Source: Rhizobium leguminosarum (GTDB lineage: Bacteria > Pseudomonadota > Alphaproteobacteria > Rhizobiales > Rhizobiaceae). From it: a stretch of DNA of 64,000 bases. Positions 18,643 through 28,604 of the stretch are shown here, in pieces. The stretch is from contig NZ_MZMU01000022.1 of NCBI RefSeq assembly GCF_004123835.1, positions 143,814 through 207,813 on the forward strand, in the 5' to 3' direction. The stretch's first letter is position 1, and every line of letters starts with the position of its first letter. Position numbers and translations under genes: made by a program. The notes under the pieces are model-generated. The model was given only the letters and a program-made list of their open reading frames with translations, did no database searches and was not told the origin of the DNA.

Positions 18643-19686
18643 TTGGAACGGCTGAAGGATCTGGATAGTGCTCTCGCGCAGGCAGATGGCGGTTCCACAT
18701 CGCCTCCCTATGAACGGCCTGGCGTCGTGGCTGCCGCCGTTTACCAGCATGGGCAACGCATTCGCGACATCAGGATAGAAGAGGCCGGCGAATGGCGGAG
18801 CCGGGAGAATGCCGTCGTCTGGATTGGCCTGCACGAGCCGGATGAAGTGCTGCTGCACCAGGTTCAGGCCGAGTTCAATCTCCATGCGCTGGCGATCGAG
18901 GACGCAGCACAGCCTCACCAGCGCCCGAAGCTGGAGATTTATGGGGACGCGATGTTCATCGTTGCCCGGACCGCCCATATGAAGGATGACGAAATCGTCT
19001 TCGGCGAAACGCATCTGTTCGTCGGTCGCGGTTATGTCGTCTCCGTTCGCCACGGGGATTCGTCCTCCTATCTGGCGGTGCGGCAGCGATGCGAGGCCAC
19101 GCCGGCGGCACTTGCCCACGGCGAGAACTATATTCTCTATTCCATCCTCGATTTCATCGTCGACAACTACATGCCTGTCATCGAGGTCGTGCAAGAGGAA
19201 GTCGAGAAGCTCGAGGATCTGGTGCTGCGCGAACAGCTGGAAAAGTCCGACATCGAGCGGCTTTACCTGTTGCGGCGCAAGCTGCTGCGGCTACGCAACG
19301 CCGTGGTGCCGCTCGTGGACGTCTGTCGGCGGTACGAGCACATCGATCTTCCTGGCATGGACCCGACGCTCCAATCGCTGTTTCGCGATGTGACCGATCA
19401 CGTGCGCCGGGTTCAGGAAGATATCGATGCGTTGCGCGAGGTCCTTGCCTTCGCTTTCGAGGCCAGCGTGATGATCGGCCAGACGGAGCAGACGGCGATC
19501 GCCCGCAAGCTCGCCGCCTGGGCGGCGATCCTCGCAGTTCCTACCGCGATCGCCGGTATCTACGGAATGAATTTCAACGATATGCCGGAGCTGAAATTCC
19601 AGTACGGCTATTTCGTCGTGCTTGGCGTCATCGTCACATTGTGCCTGGGCCTCTTCGGTTTCTTCCGTCGAAAGAAGTGGCTCTAG
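18643..19686 (+). CDS. corA: CorA-family Mg2+/Co2+ transporter
   Basis: 347-residue divalent-cation channel. A large N-terminal cytoplasmic alpha/beta domain is followed by long helices and two C-terminal spans (about 290-308 and 318-340). The selectivity loop Y307-G308-M309-N310 is intact and is followed by the NFNDMPEL loop. The basic tail RRKKWL is typical. Start codon TTG 18643 lies about 9 bp after GGAGAGGA. No Mg-sensing leader is recognised in the 167 bp upstream. Confidence 0.93.
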   Translation: MERLKDLDSALAQADGGSTSPPYERPGVVAAAVYQHGQRIRDIRIEEAGEWRSRENAVVWIGLHEPDEVLLHQVQAEFNLHALAIEDAAQPHQRPKLEIYGDAMFIVARTAHMKDDEIVFGETHLFVGRGYVVSVRHGDSSSYLAVRQRCEATPAALAHGENYILYSILDFIVDNYMPVIEVVQEEVEKLEDLVLREQLEKSDIERLYLLRRKLLRLRNAVVPLVDVCRRYEHIDLPGMDPTLQSLFRDVTDHVRRVQEDIDALREVLAFAFEASVMIGQTEQTAIARKLAAWAAILAVPTAIAGIYGMNFNDMPELKFQYGYFVVLGVIVTLCLGLFGFFRRKKWL

Positions 19687-19734
19687 ATATGTGATGTAGG
19701 GAGCAGACGGAAGATCCGGGCCGGCGAAGATACG

Positions 19735-20505
19735 TTAGCACAAGGCCTTCAGCAGCCGATCCCGATGGCTGCGAACATAGTCCATATCGCTGAGATACAG
19801 CCGGGCGTCTCCGGCAACCACGTCCTCCACGAACGTCTCATCTCCAGCGGCCGCACTTGCCAGCATGAAATCGACGAGCGCCTGCAGCCGCTGGCAGATC
19901 ATCTCAGGGAGCTGGAGCCGGTCTTCCATCGTCGCCCCATATGCCGTGCAAAAGATTTCCGCGCGATGCAGCTGTTCGTCGAGGCCGAAGATCACGTCGG
20001 GATTGGCGGGATCGGAGAGCGGCGCCCAGCGGTAAACCGAATAGGCCAGATCCCATAGGCGCGGTGCGGGATGGGCGGTATCGAAATCGATGATCCCGAC
20101 AGCCTCATGGTCTGCCGTAGCGACGTTGTAGGGCGCATAATCTCCATGGCATATGATCTCGCACGGTTCCCGCGGCGGCAGCATCCATGTCTGGATCTCG
20201 CGATCCGATTCGAGAAACCCTTGAGATGCCGAGTGAAATTCGCGCAGAAGCCTGGCTGCGGAAAGCAGCATGCGTTCCGATCCGACAAATTGGTCGCTCA
20301 GGTCTTCGCAAACTCGCCCCGTGATGTAACTCACGACTTCCTGGTTTCCGGTTATTTCAATGGGATCCGGCGCTCCCGGAAAGCCTCTGCTCCTGAGATG
20401 GCGCAAAAACCGGTGCACCGTTGGCGTCCATTCGCCGGAAGGCCGTACGACGGTATTGCCGTCCTGCCAGATCTGCCCGGTTCGTCCGCCCTCCAACAGT
20501 TTCAC
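19735..20505 (-). CDS. Aminoglycoside phosphotransferase (APH)-like kinase
   Basis: 256 residues with the APH/choline-kinase fold. The Brenner motif has H120-G121-D122 (ICHGDYAPYN) and N127 nearby, and the Mg-binding aspartate lies in GIIDFDTAHP (about 137-146). The ATP-binding lobe is short. Such proteins phosphorylate small alcohols or amines; resistance to an aminoglycoside is not implied. The start overlaps the stop of the upstream metallo-hydrolase by 4 bp, so they are translationally coupled. Confidence 0.85.
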   Translation of the reverse strand: MKLLEGGRTGQIWQDGNTVVRPSGEWTPTVHRFLRHLRSRGFPGAPDPIEITGNQEVVSYITGRVCEDLSDQFVGSERMLLSAARLLREFHSASQGFLESDREIQTWMLPPREPCEIICHGDYAPYNVATADHEAVGIIDFDTAHPAPRLWDLAYSVYRWAPLSDPANPDVIFGLDEQLHRAEIFCTAYGATMEDRLQLPEMICQRLQALVDFMLASAAAGDETFVEDVVAGDARLYLSDMDYVRSHRDRLLKALC

Positions 20506-21443
20506 GTTCCGGCCTCCAGACGTTCTTTATGCGAATTCAGTTTTTCGATATGGGCCTGAACCGTCGCGCCAAGGTTTGTCTCATGGCAGTTCCGGTAGAA
20601 CGCCACGACGTCGGAAGTCATTTCGTCGGGGATGGCAACGAAGTCTTCAAGCCGCAGGCCGCTTGAGCTGCCGAGTTGCGGATCCGCCAGCTGGCTCTCG
20701 CTCAAACTGCCGACACGATCGGCCAGGGCTTGGAAATAGGCGAGGTTCTCATCCACTGCCGAAGGAGAGTACGTCCGGCCGTGCGCTGGGATGACCAGTC
20801 TGGCATTGAGGTCACGTATCCGCTCGAGCGAGGAACGGATCAGGCGAAGGTCGCCTGCATTTTTGCTCCAGACTTCGGGAATGGGGTATTCCACCGCGTC
20901 GACGGCCAGGCAGATGCGAAGTTCGGGAATCCATACGGCGACATGGTCGGGCGTATGTCCCGGCGTATGAATGAGTTCCAGCGTCAGATCGCCGCCGTTG
21001 AGGGTCATCGAGCCGGAGAACGTAATGTCAGGACCGATGAGGTCCACGTTCCGAAACCGCGAATCCTGGCTCGCCTTGTCCCTCAGGACCTCGCGTGCCG
21101 AAGGGTCGCGTAAACGGTCGAGCGCGGCGCCATGCGCGATAATGGGCGCGCGCCCCGCAATGGCGGCATTCCCCCAGAAATGATCCCAATCCATATGCGA
21201 ATTGACGACGACCAGCGGACGAGCCTCGGCTCTTTCCTCAAGCAGATCCAGCGCCATCCGGCATAGCTCGGGCGTGCCGAGCGTATCGATCAGAACGTTG
21301 AATCTCTGGGTCCGGACAAACACGGCATCCACTTCGTCGCCGACCCTGATGATAACGATGCTATCGTCAAGTTCGGGATATGAACACAATTCCACCGATG
21401 CATTCACGTCTGGTCGCCTCTGTTGCAATCGCAGTGATCTCAT
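20502..21443 (-). CDS. Metallo-beta-lactamase-fold hydrolase with HxDxDH motif
   Basis: 313 residues. The metal motif reads H83-M-D85-W-D87-H88 instead of the usual HxHxDH: the second histidine is aspartate. Further ligands are the histidines of HTPGHTPDH, the aspartate of AVDAVEYP, and IPAHGR. The HxDWDH form occurs in a recognised branch of the superfamily and may alter metal occupancy. The start could be ATG 21443 or the GTG at 21407, which has GAGG upstream. It is coupled to the APH-like kinase downstream. Substrate unknown. Confidence 0.85.
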   Translation of the reverse strand: MRSLRLQQRRPDVNASVELCSYPELDDSIVIIRVGDEVDAVFVRTQRFNVLIDTLGTPELCRMALDLLEERAEARPLVVVNSHMDWDHFWGNAAIAGRAPIIAHGAALDRLRDPSAREVLRDKASQDSRFRNVDLIGPDITFSGSMTLNGGDLTLELIHTPGHTPDHVAVWIPELRICLAVDAVEYPIPEVWSKNAGDLRLIRSSLERIRDLNARLVIPAHGRTYSPSAVDENLAYFQALADRVGSLSESQLADPQLGSSSGLRLEDFVAIPDEMTSDVVAFYRNCHETNLGATVQAHIEKLNSHKERLEAGT

Positions 21444-21479
21444 CCGGATATATCAAATCACGTTCGGGCGCCTGCTCTT

Positions 21480-21935
21480 TCAGGGCGAGGCGGGATCTGT
21501 GGCAGCTTTCGTCTGATTTGGTCTCTGCTTCACAGTGACGTGTACGTCCCAGCCTCTCATCACCGTGTTCGGCACGGCGATCGTGCATATCACCATAACG
21601 CTCCGTTTCGAGCGGCCAAGGCTCTTCGGCGTCCACTGTTTTTCGAGCGGGACCGCACATCGTGGAACCAGTGTCTTCAGGTTGGGCTCCAGCACCTCCC
21701 ATTGCTGATGCCCCTCGGCGTTTTCGTGCGAAATGAAGCGCCTGGCCTCCTCGCGGATTTCGAACAGGCCGTGCGTGTGCTCCGTGGAGCGATCAGTCTC
21801 GATGCTCCAGGAAGCCAGGCTGAAGGCGCAAGCCGAAAGGGCAGTGCCAAAGAGTATCGATCGAAGCAATGGTGCGCCGTCAGCAGCCAAATGAGTCACC
21901 CTCCCGGGAGGCGGAAGACTACCCAAATACGGCAC
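21480..21935 (-). CDS. Small exported protein of unknown function
   Basis: Up to 151 residues. A hydrophobic stretch (SILFGTALSACAFSLASW) looks like a signal peptide, followed by a soluble domain of about 100 residues with CAVPLEKQW and a VMVICTIAV strand. A TTG at 21890, preceded by GGAGGG, would give a cleaner signal peptide than the ATG-type start at 21935. It lies 36 bp upstream of the metallo-hydrolase on the same strand, so it may head that operon. I do not recognise the family. Confidence 0.5.
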   Translation of the reverse strand: MPYLGSLPPPGRVTHLAADGAPLLRSILFGTALSACAFSLASWSIETDRSTEHTHGLFEIREEARRFISHENAEGHQQWEVLEPNLKTLVPRCAVPLEKQWTPKSLGRSKRSVMVICTIAVPNTVMRGWDVHVTVKQRPNQTKAATDPASP

Positions 21936-22042
21936 GAACCTTCAAGGCCTCGCCGCAGTGCGAGCGCCTCGGAACGCGCCCCATCGATCCCGCGCCAATG
22001 CCGTCGACGGTATCTGGCGCATCGCGAAATGCCAGTTTTGGT

Positions 22043-22067
22043 GGAACAACCGCCGCCAAGAAAAGTT
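22043..22067 (+). promoter_or_regulatory. Candidate EcfG-type promoter for the glgE operon
   Basis: GGAAC (22043-22047), 16 bp, then AGTT (22064-22067); three of four -10 positions match the GGAAC-N16/17-CGTT general-stress consensus. It also fits the GGAAC-N18/19-TT form described for Sinorhizobium RpoE2. It lies about 30 bp upstream of glgE. Confidence 0.45.
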
Positions 22068-22097
22068 TGCCTCTAAACCAACTCGAGGCGGCGGACG

Positions 22098-25000
22098 ATG
22101 TTATTCTCTGCGAACCAGGGTGTGTTGAGCACCCCACCCCGGATCTATTATGTCAATCCACTCCTTCTTCAGGGTATCGATGCGTGGCGCGAGGTTTTCG
22201 ACCATGCGGCGGATACCGGTTTCGACCGCGTGCTGACGGCACCTCTCTTCGACCGGGGCGGGGAGCGCAGCATCTTTGCATCCCAGGATCTGAATCGCCT
22301 TGATCCTCAACTGTCGCTCGGAAGCGCAATCGAGGATGGGGTGGGACGCCTGGCGGAGGCCGCCCGCAAGAGCGGCGTCGCCTTGATGATGGACCTGATG
22401 CTTGACGGCAAGGCCCGGAATTCCGAGGCGGGCTTTCGCCCCGTCGATCCGAGACGCTCACCATTGGATCCGGCAGAGCCGATGACCGCGATGGAGGCGG
22501 AATCTCGATCCCGGCTATTGGAAGAATGGACAGAACGGCTGCAAGAACTGGCCGGTCTTGGCCTCTCCGGCTATCGGGCGCTCGGGATCGATCGCATTGC
22601 GCCGGCGGTTTTCAAATCGCTGATTGCGGCGGTGCGCGAGAAGGTGGACGCGCAATTCCTCGCCTGGACGCCCGGCACTGATTTTGGGGCGAGGGACGCG
22701 GTCAAGAATACAGGCTTCGATGGATGTTTTTCATCGATGGCCTGGTGGGATTTTGACGAGAGATGGTTCATCGAAGAACACCGCCTCCAGAAGCCGCTTG
22801 GCTGGCAGATCGCTTTTCCTGAGTCGCCATTCGCCCGGCGGATCGCGCACGGAACCGAGAGCCGCGAAATCCTCGAACGGCGCGCCATAAGGGCGCTGCG
22901 CCTAGCTGCCTCACTCGGCGGCGGCCTGATGGTTCCGATGGGCTTCGAATATGGCGCCGCCGCGCAGCTCGATCCGACGCATGGGAATGGAGCGGGTTTG
23001 CGGGGGCTGCGCCATGACCTCGCCTTCGATATCTCCTCCGAAATTCGCCTTGCGAACACGGAGGTCGGCAAGGCTCCCCCTGTGCTTGCCTCATCGCTTC
23101 GGCTCATCCGTAACGCCAATGGACCGGTCTCAGCGCTGCTGCAATCGGCGGCAGAAGACCTTCGCAGCGCCGAGAATGTGCGGTTCATCCTGCTCAACAG
23201 GGACCTTCGGAAAAGTGCGCCCGCTCCAGTGACCGCACTGCGCGAAGCGGCCTCCGGTTTTCTTCCCGTCGCAGCCGACGGCACGGCTCTGCGGCTGCGG
23301 GCAGGGGAGACCCTGGTGGTCGAATGCAAGGCGCCGGCGCCGATCACATCCCGGCCGATCCTCGATATCGAGCAGGCGGTCGCTTCGCCGCGGCTCGCGA
23401 TCGAGAACGTCATCCCGCGGGTCGATGACGGGCGGTTTCCCGTCAAGCGGGTGGTCGGCGACGTCGTTACCGTCGAGGCGGATATATTCGCCGACGGCCA
23501 CGACCCGATCGCTGCGGTCCTGCTCTGGCGGCCGCTCGATGCGGCGGACTGGTACGAGACGGAGATGCAACTGGTCGAAAACGACCGCTGGCGCGCCGAA
23601 TTCCTGCTGGAGCGCACCGGCCGCTACGAATTTGCCGTCGAGGCATGGAAAAACCTGTTTGCGATCTTTCGCTACGAGTTGACGAAGAAGAACGATGCCA
23701 GGCTGGACCTGAAGCTCGAGCTGCAGGAGGGGCTGAACCTCGTCCGTTCGGCTGAGACGCATGCCGGCGCAACGCTCAATGCCGAATTGAAGGCCCTCGG
23801 CGACAGTCTTGAAAGGGCGTCCGATGCCGAGCGCACGGCGATCCTGCTCGATGCCGGGACATTGGAATTGATGAACAAGGTGGACAGGCGGCCGTTTCGG
23901 CTTCGCTCGACGGCAAGCGCCGTCGATGCCGAACGCAAGGAGGCTGCCTTTGCCAGCTGGTACCAGATCTTCCCGCGCTCGCAGAGCGGCGATCCGGACC
24001 GGCACGGCACCTTCGACGACGTCATCCCGCGACTGCCCGCCATCCGCGACATGGGTTTCGACGTGCTCTATTTCCCGCCGATTCATCCGATCGGCTCGAC
24101 CAATCGGAAAGGCCGCAACAACAGCCTGAAAGCCGGGCCGGGCGACCCCGGAAGCCCCTATGCCATCGGCTCCGAGGACGGCGGCCATGATGCCATCCAT
24201 CCCGAGCTCGGCGAGTTCGAGGATTTCCGCCGGCTGGTGGGGGAGGCCGGCCGGCACGGCCTGGAGATTGCTCTCGACCTCGCGATCCAGGCGTCGCCGG
24301 ATCACCCCTGGCTGAAGGAACATCCCGGCTGGTTCGACTGGCGTCCCGACGGCACGATCAAATATGCCGAAAACCCGCCGAAGAAATACGAGGACATCGT
24401 CAACGTCGATTTCTACACAAAAGATGCGCTGCCTTCATTATGGGTGGAGCTGAGGGATGTCGTCCAGCTTTGGGTGGACCAGGGCGTCAGGCTGTTTCGC
24501 GTCGACAATCCGCACACAAAGCCCTTTCCGTTCTGGGAATGGCTGATCGGCGATATCAGGGCCCGCCATCCCGATGTCGTCTTCCTCTCGGAAGCCTTTA
24601 CCAAGCCGAAGGTCATGTACCGGCTGGCAAAGATCGGCTTCTCCCAGTCCTACACCTACTTCACCTGGCGCAATGCCAAGTGGGAGCTTGAGCAATATAT
24701 GCGGGAGTTGACGGAGACGGCGCCGAAGGAATTCTTCCGCCCGCATTTCTTTGTCAACACTCATGATATCAATCCGGATTTCCTGCAGAATGCGCCGCGC
24801 CCGGCCTTCCTGATCCGCGCAGCACTTGCCGCCACTCTTTCGGGATTGTGGGGCGTCTATAACGGTTTCGAACTTTGCGAGGGGCGTCCCGATGCCAAGC
24901 GCAAGGAATATGCCGACAGCGAGAAGTACGAGATCCGCGCCTGGGACTACGATCGGCCGGGCAATATCATTGCCGAAATCAGGACGCTCAACCGCATCAG

Positions 25001-25322
25001 GAACGAAAACACCGCGCTGCATTCGCATCTCGGGCTGACGCTGCTGAATGCGCGAAATGACAATATCCTGTTTTTCGAGAAGGCAAGCCGTGCCCGCGAC
25101 AACGTCCTGTTGATCGCCATCAGCCTCGACCCCCACAATTTCCAACAAAGCGACGTCGAGCTGCCGCTCTGGCACTGGTCGCTCGGGGACGGCGGCACGC
25201 TGGATGCCGAAGATCTGATCGGCGGGCATCGTTTCAAGTGGACCGGCAAATGGCAGAGCATCAGTCTCAATCCTGAGGTCCTGCCCTATGCGATCTGGCG
25301 TATTCGCTCAAGGGAGGCATGA
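22098..25322 (+). CDS. glgE: GlgE maltosyltransferase with N-terminal pseudo-GH13 domain
   Basis: 1,074 residues; ordinary GlgE is about 660-700. Residues about 430-1074 form a complete GlgE (alpha-1,4-glucan:maltose-1-phosphate maltosyltransferase): N-terminal domain from about 435, (beta/alpha)8 barrel about 640-960, nucleophile D803 (RVDNPHTKP), acid/base E832 (LSEAFTKP), third aspartate D890 (NTHDIN). Residues 1 to about 425 look like a second GH13 barrel whose equivalents of the catalytic residues are L162 (YRALGIDR), W190 (FLAWTPG) and S243-P244 (FPESPF), so that half is probably inactive. GlgE extends glucan with maltose from maltose-1-phosphate. The stop abuts the treS start. Confidence 0.93.
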   Translation: MLFSANQGVLSTPPRIYYVNPLLLQGIDAWREVFDHAADTGFDRVLTAPLFDRGGERSIFASQDLNRLDPQLSLGSAIEDGVGRLAEAARKSGVALMMDLMLDGKARNSEAGFRPVDPRRSPLDPAEPMTAMEAESRSRLLEEWTERLQELAGLGLSGYRALGIDRIAPAVFKSLIAAVREKVDAQFLAWTPGTDFGARDAVKNTGFDGCFSSMAWWDFDERWFIEEHRLQKPLGWQIAFPESPFARRIAHGTESREILERRAIRALRLAASLGGGLMVPMGFEYGAAAQLDPTHGNGAGLRGLRHDLAFDISSEIRLANTEVGKAPPVLASSLRLIRNANGPVSALLQSAAEDLRSAENVRFILLNRDLRKSAPAPVTALREAASGFLPVAADGTALRLRAGETLVVECKAPAPITSRPILDIEQAVASPRLAIENVIPRVDDGRFPVKRVVGDVVTVEADIFADGHDPIAAVLLWRPLDAADWYETEMQLVENDRWRAEFLLERTGRYEFAVEAWKNLFAIFRYELTKKNDARLDLKLELQEGLNLVRSAETHAGATLNAELKALGDSLERASDAERTAILLDAGTLELMNKVDRRPFRLRSTASAVDAERKEAAFASWYQIFPRSQSGDPDRHGTFDDVIPRLPAIRDMGFDVLYFPPIHPIGSTNRKGRNNSLKAGPGDPGSPYAIGSEDGGHDAIHPELGEFEDFRRLVGEAGRHGLEIALDLAIQASPDHPWLKEHPGWFDWRPDGTIKYAENPPKKYEDIVNVDFYTKDALPSLWVELRDVVQLWVDQGVRLFRVDNPHTKPFPFWEWLIGDIRARHPDVVFLSEAFTKPKVMYRLAKIGFSQSYTYFTWRNAKWELEQYMRELTETAPKEFFRPHFFVNTHDINPDFLQNAPRPAFLIRAALAATLSGLWGVYNGFELCEGRPDAKRKEYADSEKYEIRAWDYDRPGNIIAEIRTLNRIRNENTALHSHLGLTLLNARNDNILFFEKASRARDNVLLIAISLDPHNFQQSDVELPLWHWSLGDGGTLDAEDLIGGHRFKWTGKWQSISLNPEVLPYAIWRIRSREA

Positions 25323-28300
25323 ATGGACACGATGAATGCGGATAGCGCGGCGCAGCCGCTCTGGTACAAGGATGCGATCATCTACCAGCTGCACATCAAG
25401 TCGTTCTACGATGCCAACGGCGACGGCGTCGGTGATTTCGCCGGCCTGCACCAGAAGCTCGATCACATCGCAGCCCTCGGCGTCAACGCCATCTGGCTCC
25501 TGCCTTTCTTTCCCTCTCCGCGCCGCGACGACGGCTACGACATCGCCGACTATGGCAGTGTCAGCCCCGATTACGGAACGGTGGAGGATTTCCGGGCTTT
25601 CGTCGACGCCGCCCATCAGCGCAATATCCGCGTGATCATCGAACTCGTCATCAACCACACCTCCGATCAGCATCCCTGGTTCCAGCGCGCCCGCCAGGCG
25701 CCGGCAGGGTCGCCGGAGCGCGACTTCTACGTCTGGTCGGATACCGATCAGAAATTTCCGGAAACGCGGATCATTTTCATCGATACGGAAAAGTCCAACT
25801 GGACATGGGACGCCGTCGCCGGTGCCTATTACTGGCACCGCTTCTATTCCCATCAGCCCGACCTCAATTTCGACAGTCCCCTCGTCATGGAGGAATTGCT
25901 GAGGGTGATGCGCTTCTGGTTGGAAACCGGCATCGACGGTTTTCGTCTCGATGCAATCCCCTACCTTGTCGAGCGCGAGGGGACGATCAACGAAAACCTG
26001 CCGGAAACCCACGCGATCCTCAAACGCATACGTGCCGCGCTCGATGCCACCCATCCCGGCGTGATGTTGCTTGCCGAGGCCAATCAGTGGCCGGAGGACA
26101 CGCGCGAATATTTCGGAGAAGGTGACGAATGCCACATGGCCTTCCACTTCCCGCTGATGCCGCGCATGTATATGGCGATCGCCAAGGAGGATCGGTTTCC
26201 GATCACCGATATCCTGCGCCAGACGCCGGAGATTCCCGACAATTGCCAATGGGCGATCTTCCTTCGCAACCACGACGAGCTGACGCTCGAAATGGTGACC
26301 GACGCCGAGCGGGACTATCTCTGGGAGACCTATGCATCCGACAAACGTGCCCGCATCAATCTCGGCATAAGGCGGCGCCTGGCGCCATTGATGGAGCGCG
26401 ACCGCCGGCGGATCGAGCTGATGAACGGGCTTCTTCTCTCGATGCCGGGAACGCCGGTGATCTATTACGGCGACGAGATCGGCATGGGCGACAATATCTA
26501 TCTCGGCGACCGGGATGGTGTGAGGACGCCGATGCAATGGTCTCCGGACCGCAATGGCGGTTTCTCCAGGGCAGATCCGGCGCGTCTCGTCCTGCCGCCC
26601 GTCGCCGACCCGCTTTACGGTTTCGAGGCCGTCAACGTCGAGGCGCAGAGCACGGACGCGCATTCGCTGCTGAACTGGACGCGCAGAATGTTGGCGTTGC
26701 GCGGCAGGCATCCCGCCTTCGGGCGCGGCACGCTGCGGTTCCTTTCACCGGAAAATCGCAAGATCCTTGCCTATCTCAGGGAGTATGAAGGCGAGGTCTT
26801 GCTTTGTGTTGCTAGTCTCTCGCGGCTGCCTCAGGCCGTCGAACTCGACTTGTCGAGCTTCGAGGGGCGCGTTCCCATTGAACTGACCGGCATGTCGCCG
26901 TTTCCGCCGATCGGCCAGTTGACCTATCTGCTGACCTTGCCGCCCTACGGTTTCTTCTGGTTCCAGCTGACGGCTGATGCCGACCCGCCGGCGTGGCGCA
27001 CCGCACCGCCGCAACAGCTTCCCGATCTGTTGACGATGGTCATCCGGCGTAGCCTGCTCGACCTCGTGGATGAACCGGGTCATGCACGCATCCTGAGCGG
27101 CGAAATCCTGCCCGCCTATCTCTCCAGGCGGCGATGGTTCGGGGCAAAGGACCAGGCGCTTCAGGCCGCCCGACTGATCTCCGTGACACCAATCCCATTC
27201 GCCGACGGCGTCGTCCTCGGCGAGTTGGAGGTCGTGCTGCCGAACCACAGCGAATCCTACCAACTGCCGCTCGCGGTCGCCTGGGACGATGCCCACCCTT
27301 CCGCGCTTGCCCAACAGCTTGCGCTTGGGAGGATTCGTCAAGGTCGACGCGTCGGTTTCCTCACAGATGGATTCGCCGTGGAGGCGATGGCGCGCGGCAT
27401 TCTGCACGGACTTCGCGACCGCTCGCGCACCACCGGCCGGACCGGCACGCTCGAATTCCTTGGGACAGAACAGCTCGACAGTCTCGATATTTCGAGCGAG
27501 CTGCCGGTGCATTGGCTATCGGCTGAACAGTCCAACAGCTCGCTGCTCGTCGGCGACGTAGCGATGATCAAACTGATCAGGCACATCTTCCCGGGCATCC
27601 ATCCGGAAGTCGAGATGACGCGCTATCTCACCCGCGCCGGCTATGACCACACGGCGCCCCTGCTCGGCGAGGTCGCGCATACCGATTCCAGCGGACGCCG
27701 TTCCACCTTGATCATCGTCCAGGGCGCGATCCGCAATCAGGGCGATGCCTGGAACTGGATGCTGAACAATCTGCGCCGTGGGGCCGACGAACTGGTGCTG
27801 AACGATCCGGCGGTTCAACCAGACGACGACGTCTTCCGGTCGCTGATCAGTTTCGTCGCGATGGTGGGCCTCAGGCTCGGCGAATTGCATGTCGTGCTCG
27901 CTGCGAAGACCGGGGACGAGGCCTTCAGCCCGGTGGTTGCCGGCGATAGCGAGGTCGAGGCGATGAGGAAAGCCGTTGCCGGGGAGCTCGCCTATGCCAT
28001 GTCGAAGCTCGATGAACGCGACGAGAATGCCGACCCCGCCATCGACCTGCTCGCAGCGCCGCTTCTCGAGCGGCGTTCCGAACTCGCAGAGCTCGCCGGG
28101 ACGTTGGCGGAGAGCGCCCGCCATACGCTGATCACACGCACGCATGGCGACTTCCATCTTGGCCAGATCCTTGTCAGCGAGGGTGATGCCGTCATCATCG
28201 ACTTCGAGGGCGAGCCTGCGAAAAACTTGGCCGAGCGCCGCGCCAAGACGAACCCGCTGCGTGATGTTGCCGGGCTCTTGAGATCGCTGAGCTACCTCGT

Positions 28301-28604
28301 GGCCACCGCCCAGCTCGATAACGACGCGGTCATCGAACATGAGAACGAAGTCCGGCGCGAGGCGATCGCCCGCTTCGGGCGCCATGCCGAGGAGGCCTTT
28401 CTCGATGCCTATTCGCAGGCGATTTCCGTATCGAAGGAGCTTGACATGCCACCCGATCAAAGACGCAGGGTTCTCGATGCCTTTCTTCTCGAAAAGGCCG
28501 CCTACGAGATCGCCTATGAAGCTCGCAACCGACCGAAATGGCTGCCGATCCCGCTATCCGGCCTTACCGAAATCGTATCGCGTCTGGTGGGGGTCAAGGC
28601 ATGA
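25323..28604 (+). CDS. treS: Trehalose synthase-maltokinase fusion (TreS-Mak)
   Basis: 1,093 residues, two enzymes in one chain. Residues about 12-550 are GH13 trehalose synthase (trehalose to maltose): nucleophile D210 (GFRLDAIPYL), acid/base E252 (LAEANQWPED), D318 (RNHDEL). Residues about 590-1090 are maltokinase, an APH-like fold that makes maltose-1-phosphate with ATP: catalytic H941-G942-D943 (HGDFHLGQ) and metal-binding D960 (IDFEGEP). The fusion passes maltose straight to phosphorylation and so to GlgE. The ATG follows the glgE stop with GGGAGG upstream; its stop overlaps the glgB start by 4 bp (ATGA). Confidence 0.96.
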   Translation: MDTMNADSAAQPLWYKDAIIYQLHIKSFYDANGDGVGDFAGLHQKLDHIAALGVNAIWLLPFFPSPRRDDGYDIADYGSVSPDYGTVEDFRAFVDAAHQRNIRVIIELVINHTSDQHPWFQRARQAPAGSPERDFYVWSDTDQKFPETRIIFIDTEKSNWTWDAVAGAYYWHRFYSHQPDLNFDSPLVMEELLRVMRFWLETGIDGFRLDAIPYLVEREGTINENLPETHAILKRIRAALDATHPGVMLLAEANQWPEDTREYFGEGDECHMAFHFPLMPRMYMAIAKEDRFPITDILRQTPEIPDNCQWAIFLRNHDELTLEMVTDAERDYLWETYASDKRARINLGIRRRLAPLMERDRRRIELMNGLLLSMPGTPVIYYGDEIGMGDNIYLGDRDGVRTPMQWSPDRNGGFSRADPARLVLPPVADPLYGFEAVNVEAQSTDAHSLLNWTRRMLALRGRHPAFGRGTLRFLSPENRKILAYLREYEGEVLLCVASLSRLPQAVELDLSSFEGRVPIELTGMSPFPPIGQLTYLLTLPPYGFFWFQLTADADPPAWRTAPPQQLPDLLTMVIRRSLLDLVDEPGHARILSGEILPAYLSRRRWFGAKDQALQAARLISVTPIPFADGVVLGELEVVLPNHSESYQLPLAVAWDDAHPSALAQQLALGRIRQGRRVGFLTDGFAVEAMARGILHGLRDRSRTTGRTGTLEFLGTEQLDSLDISSELPVHWLSAEQSNSSLLVGDVAMIKLIRHIFPGIHPEVEMTRYLTRAGYDHTAPLLGEVAHTDSSGRRSTLIIVQGAIRNQGDAWNWMLNNLRRGADELVLNDPAVQPDDDVFRSLISFVAMVGLRLGELHVVLAAKTGDEAFSPVVAGDSEVEAMRKAVAGELAYAMSKLDERDENADPAIDLLAAPLLERRSELAELAGTLAESARHTLITRTHGDFHLGQILVSEGDAVIIDFEGEPAKNLAERRAKTNPLRDVAGLLRSLSYLVATAQLDNDAVIEHENEVRREAIARFGRHAEEAFLDAYSQAISVSKELDMPPDQRRRVLDAFLLEKAAYEIAYEARNRPKWLPIPLSGLTEIVSRLVGVKA

